Source: Oscheius tipulae
Lineage: Eukaryota > Nematoda > Chromadorea > Rhabditida > Rhabditidae
Direction of reading: 5' to 3'
Assembly (NCBI GenBank): GCA_037178975.1
Contig: JASJZH010000001.1
Span: 2,232,001 to 2,296,000 of the forward strand
DNA: 64,000 nt
Below are positions 54,729-64,000 of this stretch, in pieces; the stretch's first letter is position 1; every line of letters starts with the position of its first letter. The notes beneath the pieces were generated by a model, which saw only the letters and a list, made by a program, of their open reading frames with translations, did not search any database and had not been told where the DNA came from. A program made the position numbers and the translations under genes.

Positions 54729-57700
54729 CTAGGAACAGTAACGACAGGCTCGGGCACAGTCTCTCCTCATGTAGACGGACGAAATCTGGCAGATGTTTGC
54801 GTTTCCTTTGATCCAAGCTCCGCACCAGGGAGACTTGTCCAGACAGAGAGCCTGCTGGGGTCGAGGCTGCTGGATTGGAGGAGGCGATGTGACCGAGGTC
54901 TGCTGGAAAAAGGGAATCTTCTGGGAAAGGATTACGCCCTGTACCTGAGGGAAGTGCTCGACTAGTGTAGGGGCAGTGTTCTGAACATTTCCAGACACGA
55001 AACGACTGTTGTTCTGTCCACCTGAATAGGGGTTAAAGGCTATAAAAGAGAGAGAGAGAGAGAGTTTGGTGAGAACTAATGGGTGCAGTGTGGAACTCAA
55101 TAGGGATGGTCACTAGAATTATGAAAACGGAATCTATGTCTCTCTGTCGCTGTTTCTCTGTTTCTCTCCCCAAACCTACGTCTTAGATTGTTCCTCCTGG
55201 AAGAGTTCTCCGCAACCAGATTGTTGTGTTGTTGTCTAAACCTCTCAGCCAAGAGTTGTCTGGCAGCTTCCGGTCTCATCACAACCTATTCTGACTAAAA
55301 GAGCCGCAAGGTTAGTGCCTACCGGTCTAACACGACTTCTCGTCCTGAAGCCCACTCTTGGTCTCACTATCTCTATGCGTTTTGTGGTAGTCGTGGGAGC
55401 CTGGGTCGTGGTAGTCGTGGAGGTTGTCGTGGTAGTAGTCGATGTCGTCGTTGAACTCGTGGTCGGAACTAAGAACCCAATAGTTCCGATCTCGACAGAC
55501 TTTGGGACAGGGACAGCGACAAGGACAGGGGTAGAGAGGTCATTCTCGACGACATTGGAAAAGATGGCAGCTTTCAGGACCGGACTGGAAGGAAGAGAGT
55601 CATCTCCATCGGAGAACTGAAGCTTTTGGGACGAGACAATGACGTTTCTAGTATCCTTCACTGGAGTCACACTAAGTTTGAAGCTGTCTGCTCCTACAGT
55701 ACTTGGGATAGCAGTTTCCGTAGGTGTCCCCGTATTTTCCGGGGTTGGTCTTCGTCCAGGAGGACCAACTCTTTTTGAGGTTGCCGTAGTTCTTGGTACC
55801 ATAGGTGGTGCCGCAGAAGACAAGGTAGTTACAGAAGAGAGTGTTGTTGGTTCAGGAGGTGAGATGACATTCTCAGAGATAATTGGAACAATCGAGGATA
55901 CGGTATTCAAAATAGTAGTAGAAGCCTTTTGGATTACTGTAGAAGTTTCCATGACTGAGAGCACGGTAGTTGTAGACAGAAAGTTTGAGACAGAGACTGA
56001 AGAGTTGGTCGAATTCTCTTCTGTATTCTGGTTCGGACTCGGAGTAATACGAGAGAGCACAGTTCTGTTCGATTTCAAAGACTGACTGTGTGGTTTCGTT
56101 CTGTTCTCCGTCCCATCTAATAGGTTTAATACCTCATCCTCTTCTTCCGGATAGTCACTCTCGACCTCTAAAGCCTTCAAAGCCGGAGAAACCTCGATTC
56201 CTTCTTCCTGACTCAACCGATCTATCTCGAACTGCTCGACCAGCTCTTTCTCAATCACGAATTCTTCTTTCCTCATGACTGGTGATATTGAGTGGAGATC
56301 AGAGAGTCCGAAGCCCGGAAATTCTTGAAAACTGGAAGGTGGTGATTCCAGATCCGGTGTCTCGGTCACTGGGAAGATAGCTGGCCTTACAGTAGCTTTC
56401 GGTTGCTTCTCATGTACTTTGGTAGTCGACCGAACCTCTTCTGGTTCTTTGGTAGTCAAGAGAGTCACCAGTGGTGGAACTGTGGTCTCTTCTGTTCGAT
56501 TCGGCCGGTAAAGTTCTTTCACGACTCCCAGGAACAAACTACTCAGCTGTAAACTGTTCTCCAGATTGGCTACTTGGAAATTTTGGAAAAAGTTCAAGTC
56601 CAAGAGTGCAGATGCAGAGGGCTGCGGTGCAACTGTAAAATTAGGGTGTGTGGGTGCAAGGTAAGCAAACCAATTTGGGCAGAGGAGCTGAAAAGAGGAT
56701 GGAAGTTAGGCGACAAAACGAACAGAGAGTGTGAGGGTTAGTGGCAGGCCAACAGAGAGAACATAGGGTCAAAGATGGAAGAGTAGCCTACCTCGACGAA
56801 GACGCTTGAGGACAGCATCGATGACTACCTTCACTCCGGCCCAGGTCTCTTTGGCAGTCGGCATCAGTTGACGAGAGTCGAGAATGAAGCCGTCCCAGAC
56901 TGGAAACAGCTCAGTTGTCTCTTTGTCTCTCTGTCTCTTTGTCTGCATGACTCACCTTCCTCTCCTGGCCTCAGCTCCAGCAGGTAGACATACTTGGCTC
57001 CTCCTTTTCCTTTCGCCCAGTCATCCGAACCACCAGACGAAGGATCTAGACCGGTATTGCGTCTGCTTTTGTTCTCTTACATAGAATATCAGCTCCAGTT
57101 CCAAATCTGTACTTGGTCCCGTACATTGCTTCCAGAGCCGAGACAGCCTTTCGGCCGACCTCTTCCGTATCGGCGATATCTTCGGGAACTGTCTTTCTCT
57201 GATGACTGAAGGGATGAATCCACATTTGAGAGTAGGTGTGCAGAGTGATGAAGGCATCGACTTTGCCTCTCAATTCCGGAGAGAACATCATGTCTCTGAC
57301 TGCGCGACTCTCCGCCTCACTCCAGACATCCGAACCTTGGTAGATTTCACTGCAGCGGTCAGAGCTGGAGCCGATCTCTACAAAAAGTTCGGTTACTTGA
57401 CTCTTCAGCAGCCTTACCTCCCCAAAACCAGTCAAAGTTTCTGTTCAAGTCGACTCCGCCACAGCAGCGGTCACGGAACCAGCGATCTTTTTTGCAGACC
57501 ATGTTGGAACGATTCTTTCTCCACAAACGGATCTAAAGAAGGGTTCAGTCAGACCAGTTAGGTGGTTACCATGGGAGAGACACCAGTCCGGGAATACTCG
57601 TAGCCATCAGGATTCATGACAGGGGTGACGTAGAAGTGAAGGTTGTCCATGGCTTCTCGGACCAGAGGATCGGTGTCGTAGTCGGCGATCAACTGAAATA

Positions 57701-60055
57701 AAATGTAAAAAATGGAAAGAAAATAAAAAGAAATACTATCACTGAATACATAGTGACAGATAGATAGAGACAGTAAAAAAGTAGAAACGGTCGTGTCCTA
57801 TTGCAGAGGGACAATAGAAGGCAGCAGCAGTACAGGCGAAAAACTGTCGAGCAAACTCACTAGTGGAAACAGTGCTCGCCAGCTCCTCGCTTCCTGCTGT
57901 CGTCTTCTACCCAGCTACTCAGACTACTTTTGCAAGAATTCTGTATATCTATTTCTTTCCCTCCTGCATCACTTGTTGCCTTCCCACTAGGGGAAAGCTG
58001 CGCCAAAATTTCAACCTCTACCAGAGCAGGGTTGGAAGCACTGAATACCTCAAACTTGGGTAATTAAACCAATTCTCTTGTTCACTCTTGTTAAATAAGG
58101 AAGACTGTGAGGAGAGATAGTACGAGGAAGGATTCGGATTGTAAAAGGGAACCACTTTAGCTCTCACACTGTTACTGTAACCATCATCATTGAATCTTTC
58201 AGGTGGAAGCTACCGATGGAGAACCTTCCAAGTCACTGCTATCGACTGAAGAATGAGAAGCATGATGGTCATGCTGCTACTGGGCAAGGACAGCTCAACT
58301 CAACTGGAGAGGCTACTGGACAAGAGGACACACTTCATAGCGATTTTATTTAACTTGCATGGATACAACTACCGGAGCAACTGCAAAAACAAGGATCATC
58401 TGGCTATCGCATATTCCAGGTTAGTCCTTTTACCAGCTACCGACGGCAGCTTCGCAACCTTTTGGTATTGACATAGAATTGATCACAGGCGGCTGCGCCG
58501 CTTCCCTAGTAGCAGTTTCCCCCACAGCTGGTTTGTTCCATTGTCTCTTGACATGAAATGACTTGCCAGCTTTTTTGGATATTAGACTTGGCATACAGTT
58601 GTGCGGACACCACTGTTTTAGTGAAAAAGATGTTTCCTCCCTTCATGATACAAAAAGCGCGCGCTACTAGAAACGAGCACCAGGGAACAGGAAGAAAGAT
58701 AGCCCCCTTGGTCTTGAAAATGCGCATTGTTGCCTTCCCAAAGCTGGGAGAGCTTTACCAAAATTTCTTTCAACCTCTACTTGAGAAAGGTCGGAAGCAT
58801 TCTGAATACCTCAAAATTGGGTAATTAAACCGACGCTGTCATCTACTCTTGGTATATAACGTGGGCTGGGAATTGAGATGATATGGGAGAGAACAGCAGC
58901 GACTCCCTCGTGTCTCTCTGTACTCACCCTGTCAATGAAGTAGTTGGTCGTGTGAACTGCGGCCCACTCTCTGGCATGAATCCCTCCGTCGATCCAAATC
59001 ACTCGCTTGCTTGTACTTTGAATGTTGGTTCCTAGCTAAATCTCACATCATGTCTTCTCCAATCCCGTTACCTTGATCGTCTTGATTGGTCTCTTCTCAT
59101 CAGTCTCTCCAATGCTGATAACCTTTGCTCTGTCCGGATACTGTCTCTCGATCTCGTGCATCCAGTTGGTGATAACCTCGTAGGAGTGATAGTCACCGAA
59201 TCCGTACTAATTTGAATTTTCCAAAGTCAAAACATTGCCCTACCCTGGCCTTATTGCCTCCTTCGTCTTTGTACCGCTTCCTGAAATCGTTGAGAATCTG
59301 CATGAATCGGAGGTTCTTGCTCTTTCCTTTCTGCTCCCGGTCAATGATTAGTCTGAAGCTTTGATCAAAAGAATTGGAAAACTAGTACTTTTGGACGTCT
59401 GCTACGGACACGAAGTGATTGATTCCATGGAGAGCGAGCTGATCCCGGAGCCATGGAAGCTTGCTCTCTCGGACCATAACATCTGCGAAGTGACCGACGG
59501 CGTGAGGTGTCAGCCAGAAGTCGAGCTAAAATTAGGCTGGCTAGGCTTTTTCCAGACAGAAACATGTAGTTTACAACAGGGTTGCACACCCCTTGGTCAT
59601 TTTTCATTGAATGCCACTAGTGGACGCACTTTGTCTTGATGTATTGGAGGTACAGGAGGAGAGACAAAGAGACAGAGAAACAGAAAGACAGACGCACAGA
59701 GATACAGAGAGATATAGTAACTTACATCGTAAGTATGCATGTTGTCGTGAAGTTCCCTAACATAATCCAATTGATTCGTCGTATTGGGAGAAGCTCGAAC
59801 CACGATGAAGGTTCTGAAAGGAAGAGTGTCCTTTCCCAATCCCAAAAGCCATGATCGTGATCAGGGCCTGGCGATTAGATCGAAACGCAACAAACACAGC
59901 TAGCAGCTTGGGTGGAATCGGTTTTTGGCGCGATCGTCCCAAAACATAAATTTGAAAATCCAAACTTACTCGTCCTCGTCTCCATCCCGAATAGAGCCCG
60001 TGACTAGACAGAACACCGCCACTAAGAATATCCGTGTTTTCATACCTAAACCCAT
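54729..60055 (-). CDS. Secreted M14 zinc carboxypeptidase with long linker and ShK domain (SURO-1-like)
   Basis: Removes C-terminal residues from secreted proteins; C. elegans SURO-1 of this type affects cuticle collagen assembly. Start 60055 (or the in-frame Met at 60043) with signal MKTRIFLVAVFCLVTGS. Propeptide: TFIVVRASPNTTNQLDYVRE and LPWLRDQLALHGINHFVSVA. Catalytic domain: WIDGGIHAREWAA (zinc His and Glu), YVTPVMNPDGYEYSRT, GGVDLNRNFDWFWG (substrate-binding Asn-Arg), FITLHTYSQMWIHPFS (third zinc His) and YVYLLELRPG (catalytic Glu). Then a linker of about 450 residues rich in Thr, Ser, Pro and Val, encoded mostly in one exon (about 56603-55245; TTTTT-x-STTTT near 55430), and a C-terminal ShK domain (CLDKSPWCGAWI...CARACRYCS, about 54840-54732). 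The linker probably carries O-glycans. The intron 57694-58927 hosts two R1 copies; others are CTCTGT-type. Confidence 0.95.
57955..58325 (+). repeat. Interspersed repeat R1, copy 3
   Basis: In the long carboxypeptidase intron. Shares CAACCTCTACCAGAGCAGGG, ACCTCAAACTTGGGTAATTA, TGCTATCGACTGAAGAA and CATGCTGCTACTGG with copy 1 in the same order. Confidence 0.8.
58725..58880 (+). repeat. Interspersed repeat R1, copy 4 (partial)
   Basis: TGCCTTCCCAAAGCTGGGAG, TTTCTTTCAACCTCTACTTG, GTCGGAAGCATTCTGAATAC and TGGGTAATTAAACCGACGCT match copies 1 and 2. Direct relative to copy 3 in the same intron. Confidence 0.8.
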
Positions 60056-62689
60056 TGTCTGACAAGAGGGAAAGAAAAAGTGAGACAGAGAGGGTCAATC
60101 AGTCTTGACCAAGTGGCCACCTAGTGAAAGCAGCAGGTGGTTGTAGGGGAGAGAGAGAGCAGTGTCCTCTCTCTGTTCTGTCTCCCGCCACCACCACCAC
60201 CACTGGACAACCGGCTGTTAGAGACCACTCGCGTGGCGAAGAAGGACAAGATGGCGCAATCGGTAGTGGTTTAATCGGAAAAGCCACTTGAGAGAACAGC
60301 AGTGGGGGAAGAAGAGAAAAACTGTCTTTCGCTAATTGATAAATAAGAAAGGCAGACAGAATGTATCAGTTGTCCTTGTGTAGTTGACTTGGCCCGTAGC
60401 ATACAGAAGAAAGTGAAGTTCTCGCAAGAAATCAAGGAAATCAAAGGTGTGAGCATAAAAACATTTTGGAAAAAAAAACAGAAATGAAGATTTGTGAATC
60501 AAACAAGTTTGAAAATAGCTCGGCAGGCAACCCGCTCAGTTCAAAATCTGTGACGGGAACTCGAGGAATCTTCTCAAATCGTGTTTGCCGAAGTTTCTAT
60601 CGTGATTCCTTTCCTTTCTTCCCTTTCACTTACTAGCTATGTTTTTTGAACTCAGCTTATATAATAACCTCTAGAACTTTGTAACGAATGGTGACCGAGA
60701 ATCTAGAGAGAAAGGTGACAAGAGAGTTATTCCAAGGTACAAAGGCGGATTTATTGGGCGAATGAATAACCAACAAAGTCCAAAATTTACACGTAACAAA
60801 AAGCTGCCCCACCCTATGTTCGATTAGTGAACTGGACTTCATACCAGAATGGATTTTTTTCAACTGCGTCTATAAAAAAAAAACTTGGGGGAGGGGTGGG
60901 GGAAGGAGATCACGAGCGCCTTGATCTTACCATGGAGGCGAATATGTTTGAAAATAGTACATCACACATTTTTCCTAGCCGGTTTCTTTCATACTTGGAA
61001 GGCACTTGGTGATCCTATTTACAGGTAATGGATAACCAAAAAAACAATAGTTGAAAGTTTCAAAGACTGAAAACCATTGGAGAACACGTGCCCCATTGGC
61101 CTCAATGAGAAGGTGTCAAGGTGATGGATGTGATTTTTGAGCAGCTGGTCTCAATCTCTGGGCTCCAACTTGCTGGCAACATTTTCCAAAGACCGAGAAG
61201 AATCTTGCAAGTACCAGGAATCAAAAAACTTGACCTTGGTTTGAGAGACTTGAACACATGCAGTTCAAAGACTGAGATAAGGGTGTTTTGATTCGGAGAG
61301 AAGCTGGCGTGAATTACTTCTCCGATGGGTCAAAATGCTGTAATACCGGGAAAACAATAGTCATAAACTGAGACAGATAAATAGAGAGACATAGAGACAA
61401 AGATACAGAGAAAGACAGAGAAAGACAGACAGAGAGAGAGAGAGAGAGAGATAGAGACAGACAGAGAGACAGAGAGATAGAGACAGACAGAGCGACAGAG
61501 ATACAGAGATACAAAAAACAGAGAGTCAAAGAAGAGAAGCCCTAAACAGGAAGTACAAAATCACAAACTGCTCGCAACGGAAGATTGCAGTGAAAGGGAC
61601 TCGCTTTCACTCTTTAGACAAAAAGCATCGATGCGATTACCGCAGTCGGTCAGACGTCAGTTAGATAGAGAAACAGTCAACCCGTTTGGTCTCTCTGCAA
61701 TCAAGAGAGACAGAGACAGTGTGTAATGCTTAGAACATGATCAGGGGAGAGCCAAAACAGTGACTGCTTGATCAAACATAGTGAGAGACAGAGAGATGGA
61801 CTGGCGCCAAGAACCCAGTTTATTAGGCGGGACAGCCAAAAACGGCTGGATGACCGTCGAAAAGGGTCGACTGTACGTTAGTTTTTATTTTAATCTACTT
61901 GTTAAACATGGGAACACTTACAAGGTGATTGATGTAGACAACAGAGACAAAATGGGTTTGGGTTCGTTTACGACCCTAGTGATCTAAAAAGAGCGCAATG
62001 TGTGACTGCCCGAGAAAGGGACAACTGTTAGCTTTCGATAGAAAAGGAAAGGAACTGAAAAAGTACGGGAGACTGAAGGTGTTTCATCGGTCAAGGCTCT
62101 GTCTCTCTGTCTCTTTGTCTCTCTGCTTCTCTGTGATTCTAAAATAGAAAGTAGGCAGGCGACCTTTCCCAGCTGTCTGCCCAAAGCAAGAATGGTCAAT
62201 CTTTGAAATAACACTCGAGAACATGTTTCATTCAAAAGAGGGGGAGTACATGCGTGCTAAAGGGGGGTACAACAAAAAAAAATGACCTATATTGACCACA
62301 TAGGTGGGGACCAACGGACATCGAACAAGGGATTGGCAGATACGAGATAAAGCATCCTGTTGGCAGAGTAGCCGACAACGGCAGGGGCAGATGTCCTCTG
62401 GAAAACAGGAACAATTAGGAATTTGGTGATGAGGAGGGAAGATAGGGCCAAGAAAAAACAACAGCGACAGTCATGTAGATTTTTCGTGATGATAGGGAAG
62501 GACGGAGGCTATGGCATGGCGGATGGTCAGTTGCAAACGTGAAGCAAGGGGAGATAAACTGAGAGTTTGGAACGTTAGTCCTCTGGGATGGCCCTTTTCT
62601 TATTCTCCTGTTAGTGAAGTAGAGAAGCTAGGCGGACATAATGCAGTTGATGTCGAAGACCAGACCTAAATGATGTGTTTTTCAAATCT
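60056..62689. other. Gene-poor right-hand interval
   Basis: About 2.6 kb with no recognisable protein. It contains CTCTGT/ACAGAG arrays at 61378-61515 and 62095-62135, a G-rich run (about 60885-60905) and short frames. The first few hundred bases should hold the carboxypeptidase promoter. Confidence 0.45.
61378..61515 (+). repeat. ACAGAG/GA microsatellite
   Basis: AGAGACATAGAGACAAAGAT units grading into a GAGAGAGAGAGA core and back. The antisense 71-codon frame (SLSLSLCLSLS) is an artefact of this array. Confidence 0.95.
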
Positions 62690-63911
62690 TGTAGTTTGTA
62701 GTCTACTCGGAAATCGAAGACAGTTCCCAGAAGAGAGCCCCCTTCGAGTTTGAGGACGTGTAGGACATAGAGGAGAATCTGAAAGACGTATTTCCACCTT
62801 TACCCCCGCGACGGCAAAGTCACCTTTTTCAGCCATAAAATTACCACAAACCTTGTTGCAAAAAGCAGTGGCTTATTGTATTGCCACAATAATATAAACA
62901 TTTTCTGGATGGTTTCGTTTCAGGGAAAATGGGTATGCAGACTCCAGTTTTGAATGGCAAGTAATGTCCTAATCTCTAGTTTTGAATGGAACTGATCTCA
63001 GCAATTCAATCTGGGCATCAGTATACTTTTGTCTTTTCGCAGAAGCCTAACGATTCTCACATTTTGGAGCTGTATTTCACAGCCGTGTCAAGAGATGACT
63101 TTAAGAATTCGATGAAGAAGATGGCTCAGATCGACCAGGTACATTTTCATATTTTATTTCTAACATCTTTTACAGAATGCACCAAGTGTTCCGGTTCAAG
63201 TTCCTTGTCAGACGTACACATAACAGATCAATCCTGAATTGACTGAGTTCGAATGGAGGCAGTACGAGGACAAGAAAAGAAAACCCCAGCAGGTTATTTG
63301 CATCTATTTGACAAAAGACTTCGGAGCTCTTAGTATTCTTGCTTAATAAGGACGATCTCATTAAAATGAAGACTCTGGATGCTGAATGGCCACAATTGCG
63401 GCAGTTCCTTGACTCCTGTCCAAAGCCAGCATACCTTGGAAGAATGTAAACAGCTTTATTTTAAAAATTAACTTTCAGTCAGCCACAATGGCTTGAGCTT
63501 CGATTTTCGGCTGCTCTACAGTGAACTGCTCAGATGACATCTTCTCGAGAGTAAGGCTATCCCCCATGGGGCAGGCATTTGATTTGTTTCATGTTCACAG
63601 CCATTTTTTCAAATTTTTTTTTCGCTGATACTCTCATAAAGGTTCCGAACATCGAGAACTCGTTGAAGCTAAGACTTCAACTTGCCCTCGCCAAGAACGT
63701 AGGAGCAAATAACCATCCGTTGAACCTCTTGGAGAGAAAGCAATGGCCTGTTGCACTATTTAAAAGGTTCAATGAAAGTGGTTTCGAGTAACCTTCGAAA
63801 TGTAGATATTTTGTTTCCAGACAATCTTCTTCTGGTGTGGGGAAATTCGCCCTAAGCTTAAAGACAAACACTCTGCCGAAACTCTACGAGATGATTAGAT
63901 GTTACGATGTG
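62690..63911 (+). pseudogene. Broken or unresolved gene, no family assigned
   Basis: A row of coding-looking segments on the plus strand: VVYSEIEDSSQKRAPFEFED (about 62700), ENLKDVFPPLPPRR (about 62775), HQYTFVFSQKPNDSHILELY and FKNSMKKMAQIDQ (63010-63137), ELTEFEWRQYEDKKRK (about 63235-63290), LNKDDLIKMKTLDAEWPQLR (about 63345), SHNGLSFDFRLLYSELL (about 63480), IENSLKLRLQLALAKNVGAN (63645-63770) and FALSLKTNTLPKLYEMIRCY (about 63850) up to a TAA at about 63911, followed by an AATAAA-like end. The segments read like one conserved protein, but in-frame stops (after FEFEDV, after QTYT, after ELLR) and frame changes break it. Some may be solved by short introns I could not place. It may extend beyond the window. 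Confidence 0.45.
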
Positions 63912-64000
63912 GTGTTACAATAAAATTGAAACTACAGACTATTGGTGGAAATGGCTCTTTCCACAGAGCCCTGGTTGACTGTGAGGCGCTACTTCAAATC

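Noticed and set aside
55639..56085. 148-codon plus-strand frame opposite the carboxypeptidase linker
   Set aside because: Antisense shadow of the long Thr-rich exon; no motif of its own.
58253..58471. 72-codon frame in the long carboxypeptidase intron
   Set aside because: Lies in and beyond repeat R1 copy 3; no shared coding frame among R1 copies.
61314..61529. 71-codon minus-strand frame rich in Ser and Leu
   Set aside because: Translation of an ACAGAG/GA microsatellite; same for 49397-49666 and similar LSLSLS frames.

Overview
This is a piece of a nematode nuclear genome. Four things point that way. Short introns of about 40-50 bases with T-rich ...TTTCAG acceptors break nearly every gene. 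Several start codons sit a few bases after a TTTCAG-type acceptor with no exon upstream, as expected for spliced-leader trans-splicing. The gene content is typical of nematodes: a cuticular collagen, an astacin with EGF and CUB domains, a zinc carboxypeptidase ending in a ShK domain, and a Ly-6-like GPI protein with a CxxC start. Genes are closely packed on both strands. I cannot name the species. Gene models are hand-spliced from conserved protein motifs, so outer ends are firmer than internal exon edges.

Layout, 1-13.5 kb: a fossil non-LTR retrotransposon end; a TMPPE-like membrane metallophosphoesterase (-); the exocyst subunit Sec5 (-), only 0.2 kb upstream of it; then an MFSD13A/TMEM180-like transporter (+). 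A 2.3 kb intron of the transporter contains an RNase H gene (+), an unidentified gene or pseudogene (-) and a SINE. 13.5-16.4 kb: a dead 2.3 kb Merlin-type DNA transposon with long terminal inverted repeats, an apparent 8-bp target-site duplication, a transposase remnant and a nested 0.55 kb foldback.

16.4-26.4 kb is the densest part: uracil-DNA glycosylase, a three-Ig DIM-1-like protein (possible operon partner), PINX1 (all +), glycine cleavage H protein (-) and XPA (+). 26.4-35.6 kb is sparse and repeat-rich and holds one globin gene with two possible first exons.

35.6-42.2 kb: nuclear pore glycoprotein gp210. From 43.5 to 60 kb there is a group of secreted or surface genes: a small secreted protein facing an astacin protease with a similar N-terminus, a Ly-6-like GPI protein, two small unidentified genes, a cuticle collagen, an acidic hypothetical protein and a SURO-1-like carboxypeptidase with a long Thr/Ser/Pro linker and a C-terminal ShK. 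Astacin, carboxypeptidase and collagen plausibly all act in cuticle building. The window ends in a broken or unresolved gene.

Two repeat systems stand out. From about 30 kb rightwards, introns and spacers of almost every gene carry CTCTGT/ACAGAG arrays that are rare to the left. A 0.65 kb interspersed repeat occurs at least four times between 34 and 59 kb. tRNA-like SINE heads are scattered through the left half, mostly in introns.
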